Part shown: positions 1 to 6,892 of the stretch, piece by piece
Layout: each line of letters begins with the position of its first letter
How positions within the stretch are numbered: position 1 is the stretch's first letter
NCBI GenBank assembly: GCA_964600225.1
Contig: CAZRIT010000030.1
Span: forward strand, 1 to 20,840
Reading direction: 5' to 3'
Length of the DNA: 20,840 bases
From: CAZRIT01 sp964600225
GTDB lineage: Bacteria > Bacillota > Clostridia > Christensenellales > CAG-138
Program-made: the position numbers and the translations under genes
Notes under the pieces: generated by a model
Database searches by the model: none
The model's input: the letters and a program-made list of their open reading frames with translations, nothing else
What the model was told of the DNA's origin: nothing

Positions 1-543
1 TGGGCCGAAAGAAGGCTTTGCACCACCAAGGAGGTCTTCATATTGTCGTCCATGGGCGACAATTTGATGATCCATAAGGCTTTGGACATGGCCAAGCCGG
101 GCGATATCATCGTAGTCGACGGCGAGGGCTGCACGGACCGTTCGCTGGCGGGAGAGATCATGTTTACCTATGCGCATCAGCGCGGGCTGAACGGCTTTGT
201 GTTCGATGGCGCAATCCGTGATTTGGATGGCGCAAGGAATGTTGCCATGCCCGTCTATGCCAAGGCGGTTACGCCGCAGGGCCCGTTCAAGCATGGCCCG
301 GGCGAGATTAACGTGCCCATCTGCTGCGGCGGCCAGGTGGTGTTCCCGGGAGATATTCTGGTGGGCGACGCAGACGGCATCGTCGTCATCCGCCCGTCTT
401 ACGCGGCGGAGCTGGCGGCTGTTTCCAGGCAAAAGGTCGATTCGGAAACGGTCAAGCTTGGCAAGATGCGTGCGGGCGATATCGGACAACAGGGGCATCA
501 GAAGACATACGATGACATTCTGGCGTCGCTGGGCATGAAATAA
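1..543 (+). CDS. RraA-family protein (HMG/CHA aldolase-like), 5' end outside window
   Basis: The frame is open from base 1, so the gene probably begins upstream of the window. Visible landmarks are the GDN segment, the AKPGDIIVVDGEG strand-loop, the GAIRD motif (codons about 70-74) with the Arg-Asp pair that binds metal and substrate in RraA-like aldolases, and the C-terminal GDILVGDADGIVVI segment. These fit the RraA / 4-hydroxy-4-methyl-2-oxoglutarate aldolase family. A TTG at 43 with an AAGGAGG at 28-34 mimics a start, but it would leave only a few residues before the GDN motif, whereas RraA proteins have about 40 residues there. I therefore treat that site as coincidental, coding Thr-Lys-Glu-Val. 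In Clostridia such proteins usually act in carboxylic-acid metabolism and not as RNase E inhibitors. The substrate cannot be told from sequence. Confidence 0.83.
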   Translation, partial: WAERRLCTTKEVFILSSMGDNLMIHKALDMAKPGDIIVVDGEGCTDRSLAGEIMFTYAHQRGLNGFVFDGAIRDLDGARNVAMPVYAKAVTPQGPFKHGPGEINVPICCGGQVVFPGDILVGDADGIVVIRPSYAAELAAVSRQKVDSETVKLGKMRAGDIGQQGHQKTYDDILASLGMK

Positions 544-582
544 GAAAACCGTTTGATCGTTTGCGCAAACTGACAGCAAAAA

Positions 583-614
583 AACAAACCACCCGTTGTT
601 TCGGGTGGTTTGTT
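583..614 (-). terminator. Intrinsic terminator of the exoA-maf-uvrC operon
   Basis: A perfect 13-bp stem (583-595 with 602-614) encloses a 6-nt loop. Read on the minus strand it lies just past the uvrC stop and is followed by a run of T (complement of the A run at 578-584). The plus-strand side has only a short T-rich tail, so it may also act weakly for the RraA gene. Confidence 0.85.
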
Positions 615-619
615 GCATG

Positions 620-2482
620 TCAGGCAGGATCGATCGGGGCGTTGTCAGCGTCCTTGTTGGCAAAATACTCGTGCACCTGCTGCGCGCAGGGGAGCGTCAT
701 GCCCTTGACGGCGGCGAGCTCCTCCACAGAGGCCGCCTTGATGGCGTCGAGCGTCAAAAACGCATCGAACAGCGCGCGTTTCCGCTTGTCGCCAACGCCC
801 GCAATGCGATCCAGCACGGAATAGAGGGCGTTCTTTTGCCGTATGCCGCGGTGGTAGCTGATGGCAAAGCGGTGCGCCTCGTCGCGGATGCGCTCAATCA
901 GGTGCAGCGCCGCGCTGTTGCGGGGCAGGAAAAGGGGCTGCTCGGCGTCGGGCATATAGACGGATTCGTTCGTTTCCGCAAGGCCGATGGCGGGGATGCA
1001 ATCGATGCCGTTTTCGGACAGTACCTGCAATGCAACGTGAAGCTGCGTGCGCCCGCCGTCCACAATCAGCAGATCGGGCAGCGGCAGGAAGCCTGCGTCG
1101 CCGTTGAGCGCCTTGTCGAAGCGCCGTTCCAGCGCCTCCCGCATGGCCGCACAGTCGTCGCCGCCGTGGTTGAGCCTGCTGCGGAAGCGGCGGTACGCGC
1201 TTTTATCGGGCTGCCCATCCGTAAACACCACCATGGAGGATACGGTATCGCGGCCCATGATGTGCGAGTTGTCAAAGCACTCCAGCCGTTTGGGGATGGT
1301 CTCCAGCCCGAGCAGGCCGCTTAGCTGCGCCACAGCGCCCTCGCCACGCTCCCATGCGCGCTTTTGCAGCGAGGCGTCCTTTTCCAGCGCGTCGATGCAG
1401 TTGCGGTACGCCAGCTCCGTCAGCTTGCGCTTTTCACCGCGCACGGGGCGATGCAGGTAGACCTTGCGGCTGGCGGCGGCGGATAGCCATGCGGCGATGG
1501 CCTCCATATCGGAAACATCCTGATACAGCAGGATTTCGGGCACGATGGAGGGCGATTCGGCATAATACTGCTTGATAAACGCCGAAAGGATATCCGCATC
1601 CGCCTCGTCGGGCGCGGCCTCCATGCGGAAGCGCTCGGTGCCGATGACCTTGCCGTTGCGTACAAACAGGGCAAAAACGACCGCGTTTTCCTCCAGGCGG
1701 CCGAGCGCAAACACATCCATGACGGTTTGATGCACATCGATGGCGGATTGCTTTTCGTTGAGGCTTTCGATGGCGCGGATGCGGTCGCGCAGCATGGCCG
1801 CGCGTTCAAACGCCATGTTCTCCGCGGCTTGTTCCATCTGCAGACGCAGCGTTTTGAGCACGGCGTCCGTATGACCGTTTAAAAAGGCGATCACCTCGTC
1901 GAGCATGGCGTGATAGGTTTCGCGCGTGATGCTGCCCGTGCACGGCGCGCAGCATTTGCCGATGTGGTACATCAGGCACGGCCGCTCGCGGCGTGCCATG
2001 GCGCGCTTGAGATCCTTTTTGCACAGGCGGATGGGGTAAAAATCGCGCACCAGTTGAATGTTGTCCCGTAAAAGCAGCCCCGAAAGGAACGGTCCGAGGT
2101 ACTTGGCGCCGTCCTTTTTGACGCGGCGCACCACCTCCAGCCGCGGGAAATCCTGCCGCACGTCGATGCGGATGTATGGAAAATGCTTATCGTCCTTGAG
2201 CAGGATGTTGTACTTTGGCCGATACTCCTTGATCAGGTTGCATTCCAGCGTCAGCGCCTCGGTCTCGTTGGAAACGCGGATATACTCAAAATCGTCAATC
2301 TGCCGCACCATGGCCACAACCTTGGCGGCATGGTTTTTGGAGGATTGAAAGTATTGCGAAACGCGGTTTTTTAAAGAGATGGCCTTGCCGACATAGATCA
2401 ATTCGCCCGCAGCGTTGAACATTTTGTACACGCCGGGCGCGGAGGGGAGAAGCTTGAGCTTTTCGGCAATGCGTTCGTTCAT
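620..2482 (-). CDS. uvrC: UvrABC excinuclease subunit C
   Basis: This 620-residue protein makes the two incisions around bulky DNA lesions in nucleotide excision repair. The N-terminal GIY-YIG nuclease is visible (GVY at 17-19, IYVGKA at 29-34, Arg40). Cys154, Cys169, Cys177 and Cys181 match the spacing of the cysteines reported to hold a 4Fe-4S cluster in UvrC. A UVR segment that contacts UvrB lies at about 213-245. The RNase H-like nuclease has Asp404 (ECFDNSH) and Asp475 (LIVDGG). Helix-hairpin-helix motifs lie at about 558-600. The frame stays open up to 2650, but the conserved N-terminus begins at the ATG at 2482, 4 nt past the maf stop. No good Shine-Dalgarno precedes it, so translational coupling to maf is likely. 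Confidence 0.97.
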   Translation of the reverse strand: MNERIAEKLKLLPSAPGVYKMFNAAGELIYVGKAISLKNRVSQYFQSSKNHAAKVVAMVRQIDDFEYIRVSNETEALTLECNLIKEYRPKYNILLKDDKHFPYIRIDVRQDFPRLEVVRRVKKDGAKYLGPFLSGLLLRDNIQLVRDFYPIRLCKKDLKRAMARRERPCLMYHIGKCCAPCTGSITRETYHAMLDEVIAFLNGHTDAVLKTLRLQMEQAAENMAFERAAMLRDRIRAIESLNEKQSAIDVHQTVMDVFALGRLEENAVVFALFVRNGKVIGTERFRMEAAPDEADADILSAFIKQYYAESPSIVPEILLYQDVSDMEAIAAWLSAAASRKVYLHRPVRGEKRKLTELAYRNCIDALEKDASLQKRAWERGEGAVAQLSGLLGLETIPKRLECFDNSHIMGRDTVSSMVVFTDGQPDKSAYRRFRSRLNHGGDDCAAMREALERRFDKALNGDAGFLPLPDLLIVDGGRTQLHVALQVLSENGIDCIPAIGLAETNESVYMPDAEQPLFLPRNSAALHLIERIRDEAHRFAISYHRGIRQKNALYSVLDRIAGVGDKRKRALFDAFLTLDAIKAASVEELAAVKGMTLPCAQQVHEYFANKDADNAPIDPA

Positions 2483-2486
2483 ATGT

Positions 2487-3050
2487 TCAATGGCAGGCGA
2501 CGCCCGCATCGGTAAGCATGCGGTACAACAGCGGCAGCGGCATGCCGATGACGTTGAAGTAGTTGCCGTCCACCTTTTCCACAAAGATGCCGCCCGGCCC
2601 CTGCACGCCGTACGCGCCCGCCTTATCCAGCGGTTCGCCCGTGGCGACATACCAGTCGATCTCGGATTCCGTCATGGGCGCAAAGGTGACGTCGGTCAGG
2701 CAGCAACGCTGATCGACACGGCCGTCGTGCATGACGCAAACGCCCGTGTAAACGGTGTGCATGCGGCCCTGCATGCGCGTTAAATACGCCTTGGCGTTTT
2801 CACTCGTATGCGGCTTGCCAAGGATATCGCCATCCAGATAGACGATCGTATCCGCGCCAATGACGCAGTCGTTCGGGTAGAACGCGGCAACCGCGGCGGC
2901 CTTTTGTCGCGCAAGCTCCATCACATATTGATCGGGCGGCGCGCCGACGGGCGGCTGTTCCTCCACATGGCTGACAACGGCCGTAAACGGCAGGCCAATG
3001 AGCGTGAGCAATTCCCTGCGGCGCGGGGATTCCGATGCCAGGATAATCAT
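2487..3050 (-). CDS. maf: Maf-family nucleoside triphosphate pyrophosphatase
   Basis: The protein has 187 residues, normal for the family. Maf proteins hydrolyse non-canonical or methylated nucleoside triphosphates (dTTP/UTP/m5UTP type) to monophosphates, as house-cleaning and septum-associated enzymes. Visible are the N-terminal SESPRRRELL substrate loop (6-15), the GADTIV motif with catalytic Asp67, and the C-terminal GPGGIFVEKVDGNYFNVIGMP block (151-171). The start is the ATG at 3050. This overlaps the exoA stop as ATGA and lies behind a GGAGGG in the exoA 3' end. The frame extends upstream to 3212, but that part is antisense-like shadow inside exoA. It is the middle gene of the exoA-maf-uvrC operon. 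Confidence 0.95.
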   Translation of the reverse strand: MIILASESPRRRELLTLIGLPFTAVVSHVEEQPPVGAPPDQYVMELARQKAAAVAAFYPNDCVIGADTIVYLDGDILGKPHTSENAKAYLTRMQGRMHTVYTGVCVMHDGRVDQRCCLTDVTFAPMTESEIDWYVATGEPLDKAGAYGVQGPGGIFVEKVDGNYFNVIGMPLPLLYRMLTDAGVACH

Positions 3051-3808
3051 AGGCTGCCCTCCGCCAGCAGGCATACGGGGCAGTGATCGCTGCCCAAAAC
3101 GGTATTGTAAATCAGGCTGTCGTAAACGTTTGGCATCCAGCGCTCCGATACCAGGAAGTAGTCGATGCGCCATCCCGCGTTGCGCTCCCGCGCGCCGAAA
3201 CGGTAGCTCCACCAGGAGTACGCGCCCGCGGCATCGGGGTAGAAACGGCGGAAGCTATCGGTAAAACCGCTGTCGATGAGCCTGGTCAGCATGGCGCGCT
3301 CCTCGTCCGAAAAGCCCGCGTTGCCGCGGTTGGCGTCGGGATTTTTCAGGTCGATCTCCTTGTGCGCTACGTTCAAATCACCGCAGAGAATCACGGGCTT
3401 TTGCGCATCCAGTTTGAGCAGATAGGCCAGGAACGCATCCTCCCATTCCGTGCGGAAGCGCAGGCGCTTCAGCCCATCCTGCGCATTTGGCGTATAGACG
3501 TTGACAAAGTAAAAATCGGGAAACTCCAGCGTAATGGCACGGCCCTCCGCATCGTGCGCGGGCAGGCCGATGCCGTTTCGTACGCTGATGGGTTCCCGCT
3601 TGGTAAACACCGCCGTGCCCGAATAGCCCTTCTTTTCGGCGCTGTGCCAGTAGGCAAAATAGCCCGGGAGCGTTACTTCCAGCTGCTCGGGCTGCATCTT
3701 TGTTTCCTGCAGCGCCAATATATCGGGCGATTCCTCCGTGACAAACGCATAGAACCCCTTGCCGATACAGGCGCGTAAACCGTTGACATTCCAAGAAATC
3801 ATCTTCAT
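3047..3808 (-). CDS. exoA: Exodeoxyribonuclease III / AP endonuclease
   Basis: The 253-residue size matches ExoA/Xth. The enzyme cuts 5' to abasic sites in base excision repair and removes blocked 3' ends. Motifs in order: ISWNVNGLRA at the N-terminus with Asn7, LALQETK with metal-binding Glu35, CGDLNVAH with the catalytic Asp/Asn pair, RIDYFLVS, and the closing GSDHCPV with the Asp-His pair. The start is the ATG at 3808. The next ATG (3802) would remove only two residues. The gene is first in the minus-strand operon. Its ATG follows the -10 element by only 7 nt with no Shine-Dalgarno, so the mRNA is probably leaderless. It pairs functionally with the UDG encoded at 8511, which creates abasic sites. 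Confidence 0.96.
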   Translation of the reverse strand: MKMISWNVNGLRACIGKGFYAFVTEESPDILALQETKMQPEQLEVTLPGYFAYWHSAEKKGYSGTAVFTKREPISVRNGIGLPAHDAEGRAITLEFPDFYFVNVYTPNAQDGLKRLRFRTEWEDAFLAYLLKLDAQKPVILCGDLNVAHKEIDLKNPDANRGNAGFSDEERAMLTRLIDSGFTDSFRRFYPDAAGAYSWWSYRFGARERNAGWRIDYFLVSERWMPNVYDSLIYNTVLGSDHCPVCLLAEGSL

Positions 3809-3815
3809 GCATCGT

Positions 3816-3844
3816 ATTATATCATTGACAAAACGACAACACAA
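3816..3844 (-). promoter_or_regulatory. Promoter of exoA-maf-uvrC (extended -10)
   Basis: On the minus strand a perfect TATAAT (3821-3816) is preceded by TGA, giving an extended -10 of TGNTATAAT type. A weak -35 (TTGTGT, 3844-3839) stands 17 bp upstream. Transcription should start at about 3809-3808, at or one base before the exoA ATG. The element overlaps the divergent promoter at 3825-3853. Confidence 0.75.
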
Positions 3845-3853
3845 GCGTATTAT
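3825..3853 (+). promoter_or_regulatory. Promoter of the Crp-family regulator and ABC transporter operon
   Basis: TTGACA (3825-3830), a 17-bp spacer, then TATTAT (3848-3853): a near-consensus sigma-A promoter. The predicted start is near 3860, leaving a leader of about 37 nt that contains a palindrome and a GGAGG at 3887-3891 ahead of the ATG at 3897. Confidence 0.85.
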
Positions 3854-3865
3854 GAATCCATAAGA

Positions 3866-3881
3866 TGTTCCAAATGGAACA
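3866..3881. promoter_or_regulatory. Candidate operator palindrome for the Crp/Fnr-type regulator
   Basis: TGTTCC-N4-GGAACA is a perfect 6-bp inverted repeat with a 4-bp centre, just after the predicted transcription start of the regulator gene. The N4 spacing matches the geometry of FNR-type sites (TTGAT-N4-ATCAA), while the half-site differs. Binding here would repress by blocking elongation or promoter clearance. Autoregulation is inferred. Confidence 0.5.
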
Positions 3882-3896
3882 AATACGGAGGAAATC

Positions 3897-4565
3897 ATGA
3901 GCCGTTCGCGCATTCCCGCAGCCTATGCAAAAAAGCTTTCGGCTACGCCGCTGTTTTGCGGCATGGAGGAAAGCGCCATCGTGTCCGCCGTCACGCGCGC
4001 AGAGGTCACGGTTGTGCATGTGGAAAAGGGCGGCGTCATCTATGCGCCCGAGGATTTTTTGCATGCGCTGGGCGTCATCCTATATGGGCGCGCGCAGGTA
4101 ACCAAGAGCGGCGCGGACAGCCGCATGCTCATGAGCGTACTGGAGGCGGGCGAGCTGTTTGGCGCGGCCACGCTGTTCAACGACAGCGCGCAGTATGTGG
4201 CCGAGGTGCGCGCCATTGTGAGTACCTGGGCTCTGATGATGAGCGAGGATGCGCTCAAACACATGATGCGTTTGGATTTTCGGATTGCGGAAAACTATAT
4301 GCGCTATCTGACCGCGCGCGTGCGCTACCTGAGCGGCCGCATCGACGGCTTCGTGCGCCCGACGCTGGAGGATCGCGTATTGTTGTATATGGTGCGCGGC
4401 GCAAAGGATGGCCTGTACACGCCGCCGATGGGCGTCAGCGGCTTGGCGGAGGCGTTGTGCATCGGCCGCACCTCTCTGTATCGCGCCATCGACGCTCTGA
4501 CAAACAAGGGACGGATCATCAAACAGGGACGGTCGTTTCGACTGTCGGAAGGAACGGAATCATGA
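3897..4565 (+). CDS. Crp/Fnr-family transcriptional regulator
   Basis: This 222-residue protein has the family architecture: an N-terminal cyclic-nucleotide-binding-like beta-roll (about residues 15-125), a long dimer helix (about 125-160), and a C-terminal winged helix whose recognition region reads GLAEALCIGRTSLYRAIDALTNKGRI. There is no N-terminal cysteine cluster, so it is not an Fe-S Fnr. The RARIS-like phosphate-binding signature of true cAMP receptors is not evident, so the effector is unknown. The ATG at 3897 has GGAGG 6 nt upstream. Its stop overlaps the next gene's start as ATGA, so it is translationally coupled to the ABC lipoprotein and probably senses something linked to that transporter. 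Confidence 0.9.
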   Translation: MSRSRIPAAYAKKLSATPLFCGMEESAIVSAVTRAEVTVVHVEKGGVIYAPEDFLHALGVILYGRAQVTKSGADSRMLMSVLEAGELFGAATLFNDSAQYVAEVRAIVSTWALMMSEDALKHMMRLDFRIAENYMRYLTARVRYLSGRIDGFVRPTLEDRVLLYMVRGAKDGLYTPPMGVSGLAEALCIGRTSLYRAIDALTNKGRIIKQGRSFRLSEGTES

Positions 4566-5500
4566 AAAAGGTATTGGCAATTCTGGCGGCGGCCTTGATG
4601 CTGTTTGCCATCGGCTGCAAAAAAGAGGATGCGGCAACCGCGCATATTGGCGCGCTGAAGGGGCCGACGGGGCTTGGCCTGGCGTACATGATGCAGCAGG
4701 AGGCGACGGACAGGCGTACCATCGAGCTGTTCGATGCGCCCGACGCCATCACGGGCAAGTTCATCAGCGGCGAGCTGGATATTGCGGCCGTGCCCATCAA
4801 CCTTGCGTCTGTGCTGTACAATAAAACGGAAGGCAACGTGCGCATGCTGTGCGTCAACACGCTGGGCGTGCTGTACATTCTGGAAAACGGCGATACTGTG
4901 CGGGAACTGTCCGATCTTTCGGGAAAAACCATCTATGCAAGCGGCCAGGCGAGCACGCCTGAGTATGTGCTGACCGATCTGTTGGCAAATAACGGCATCA
5001 CCGACACCACGGTGGAGTTTGTGGGCGAGCATGCGGCGCTGGCCGCGATGATGGCCAACGGTGAAATCGACCTGTGCATGCTGCCTGAGCCGAACGTTTC
5101 GGCGGTGCTGTTAAAAAATCAGGATGTGCGCGTGGCGCTGGACCTCAACGACGCATGGGCGGCGTCCACGGGCGTAAAGCTGGTGCAGGGCTGCTATATT
5201 GCTTCCGCGGCATTCTGCGAGGAGCACCCCAAGCTGGTTGAGCAGTTCCTTGCCGATTACAGCGCGTCGGCCGAACAGGTGCTGACCTCTGCGGACGCAG
5301 CGGGCGTGGTGGCAGCCATGGGCATCCTGCCTTCGGAGGCGGTGGCGGCCAAGGCGATTCCCAACTGCAATATCGTGTGCGTGACGGGAGACGAGATGCG
5401 CTCCATGGCCTCCGAGATGCTCGGAAAACTCTTTGCGGCCAATCCCAAGTCCGTCGGCGGCGCGCTGCCGGGAGACGACTTCTATGCCGCGGCAAACTGA
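4562..5500 (+). CDS. ABC transporter substrate-binding lipoprotein, NitT/TauT-like
   Basis: The protein has 312 residues. It begins with a lipoprotein signal peptide (Lys2-Lys3, hydrophobic 4-17, lipobox AIGC with Cys19), so it should be anchored on the outer face of the membrane. The mature part follows the NMT1/SsuA-like pattern: a glycine-rich GALKGPTGLGLAYM ligand segment, GELDIAAVPINLASVLYN, DLSGKTIYASGQASTPEYVL and EIDLCMLPEPNVSAVL. Proteins of this group bind nitrate, sulfonates, pyrimidine precursors or similar small solutes. The ligand cannot be assigned. The ATG at 4562 overlaps the regulator stop and has an AAGGA site upstream. The gene overlaps the permease gene by 17 bp. Confidence 0.88.
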   Translation: MKKVLAILAAALMLFAIGCKKEDAATAHIGALKGPTGLGLAYMMQQEATDRRTIELFDAPDAITGKFISGELDIAAVPINLASVLYNKTEGNVRMLCVNTLGVLYILENGDTVRELSDLSGKTIYASGQASTPEYVLTDLLANNGITDTTVEFVGEHAALAAMMANGEIDLCMLPEPNVSAVLLKNQDVRVALDLNDAWAASTGVKLVQGCYIASAAFCEEHPKLVEQFLADYSASAEQVLTSADAAGVVAAMGILPSEAVAAKAIPNCNIVCVTGDEMRSMASEMLGKLFAANPKSVGGALPGDDFYAAAN

Positions 5501-6245
5501 CAAAACAAACATCAAACGCTTCATCGGCGGCCTGCTGATTGCGCTGGTCTATATCGGCGTTTGGCAGGCCGCGCATTGGCTTGCGGGCAGCTCCCTGCTG
5601 CTGCCGTCCCCGTACGAGACGGTGCGGCGCTTTTTGCTGCTGCTGACGGATGCGGCAAGCTGGCGGCTTGCGGGCATGTCGATTCTGCGTATCATGGCGG
5701 GCTATGCGCTGGGCGTTGCGTGCGGCGTGTTGGTAGCGATCCTGTGCGCCATGCTGCCCTTTGCCCAAAGGCTGCTGGCCCCGCTCAAAAGCATCGTCAA
5801 GGCAACGCCCGTAACGTCGTTTATCCTGCTGGCGCTGCTGTGGATGCGTTCGGGCGCGGTGCCAATGTTCATTGCGTTTCTGATGGTGCTGCCAATCGTG
5901 TGGACAAACGTACTGACAGCCATTGTGAACACCGACCGTCAACTGATCGAGATGACGGAGGTATTCCGCGTGAACCGTTGGAAGCGGCTGACGCAGCTAT
6001 ATGTGCCGTCCGTGCTGCCGCAGTTTCTGGCGGCGTGCACCACGTCCCTCGGCTTTGCATGGAAGGCAGGCGTTGCGGCGGAGATCATCGCGCAGCCCAA
6101 GCTTTCCATCGGCTACAAGCTGTATCAGGCCAAGCTGACCATCGAGACAGTGGATCTGTTTGCTTGGACGCTAATGATTATCCTGCTGTCCGTGCTCATC
6201 GAACGGCTGCTGGTGGGCTTGATCGGGAGGATTCGCCATGATTGA
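5484..6245 (+). CDS. ABC transporter permease, SsuC/TauC-like
   Basis: This 253-residue integral membrane protein has about six hydrophobic segments (approximately 12-32, 68-90, 112-120, 124-146, 182-200, 226-248). The cytoplasmic coupling loop is recognisable at about 156-180 (EMTEVFRVNRWKRLTQLYVPSVLP). The EAA-motif glycine common in this family appears replaced by Val. The start is the ATG at 5484, inside the lipoprotein gene and behind a GGGAG. An in-frame start at 5433 would add a non-conserved extension. It forms the channel of the importer together with the neighbouring ATPase. Confidence 0.9.
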   Translation: MPRQTDKTNIKRFIGGLLIALVYIGVWQAAHWLAGSSLLLPSPYETVRRFLLLLTDAASWRLAGMSILRIMAGYALGVACGVLVAILCAMLPFAQRLLAPLKSIVKATPVTSFILLALLWMRSGAVPMFIAFLMVLPIVWTNVLTAIVNTDRQLIEMTEVFRVNRWKRLTQLYVPSVLPQFLAACTTSLGFAWKAGVAAEIIAQPKLSIGYKLYQAKLTIETVDLFAWTLMIILLSVLIERLLVGLIGRIRHD

Positions 6246-6792
6246 GCTCAATAACCTCACCGTCATACTGGATGGACGCGCGGTTTTGGATCGCTTAACC
6301 GCTTCCGTATCGGATACGCAAACCACCGCCGTCATGGGCGCTTCGGGCGCGGGCAAAACGACGCTGCTGCGCGCGCTGGCGGGGTTGCAAAAACCCGATG
6401 CGGGCGCGATAACGGGCATGGAGGGGCGGCGGGTCGCCTTCGTGTTCCAGGAGGATCGGCTGCTGCAATGGAAGAGCGCGCTGGAGAACGTGGCGCTCGT
6501 TTCGGATGCGGAACACGCAGCGCGTTGGCTGACAAGGCTTGGGCTAAAGGACGCCATGCGGCTGTTGCCCAAGGAGTTGTCGGGCGGCATGCGGCGGCGC
6601 GTGGCCGTTGCGCGCGCGCTTGCTTACGGCGGAGACCTTTTGCTGCTGGACGAGCCATTTGGGGGCCTGGATGCGCAAAGCAAGGCCGTAACGGCCGAGG
6701 CGATCCTTGCTGCAGGCTTGCCGATTGTGCTGTCAACGCATGATAATGAGGAAGCGAATCTGCTCAACACCGTATCGGTCATCCGATTATAG
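6238..6792 (+). CDS. ABC transporter ATP-binding protein, SsuB/TauB-like, short form
   Basis: All core motifs are present in 184 residues: Walker A GASGAGKTT (34-42), Q-loop Gln71, signature LSGGM (114-118), Walker B LLLLDEP with catalytic Glu139, D-loop, and switch His168. The protein ends soon after the H-loop, lacking the 50-80 residues that usually follow in SsuB/TauB proteins. It should still be active, because every ATP-handling element is intact. GGGAGG at 6225-6230 precedes the ATG. The start overlaps the permease end by 8 bp. No strong terminator follows, only a 5-bp GACAC/GTGTC stem without a T run. Confidence 0.92.
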   Translation: MIELNNLTVILDGRAVLDRLTASVSDTQTTAVMGASGAGKTTLLRALAGLQKPDAGAITGMEGRRVAFVFQEDRLLQWKSALENVALVSDAEHAARWLTRLGLKDAMRLLPKELSGGMRRRVAVARALAYGGDLLLLDEPFGGLDAQSKAVTAEAILAAGLPIVLSTHDNEEANLLNTVSVIRL

Positions 6793-6835
6793 GCGACACT
6801 TTTGCTGTGTCCTTCCATGAAATCTCGAACCTGTA

Positions 6836-6864
6836 TTGAGTATTTCGTCGAAAGATGCTATACT
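6836..6864 (+). promoter_or_regulatory. Promoter of the hydrolase / NagB-like / UDG / YebC operon
   Basis: TTGAGT (6836-6841), 17-bp spacer, TATACT (6859-6864), with an extended TGC just before the -10. The predicted start is near 6871, followed by GGGGAGG at 6878-6884 and the ATG at 6893. Confidence 0.8.
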
Positions 6865-6892
6865 TTTCTACAATACTGGGGAGGTATGGAAT

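Noticed and set aside
2483..2650. N-terminal extension of UvrC by 56 residues
   Set aside because: It would overlap maf out of frame, the residues are Arg/Ala-rich shadow, and the conserved UvrC N-terminus starts at the ATG at 2482.
6794..6813. GACAC/GTGTC stem after the ABC ATPase gene as a terminator
   Set aside because: The stem is only 5 bp and no T run follows it.
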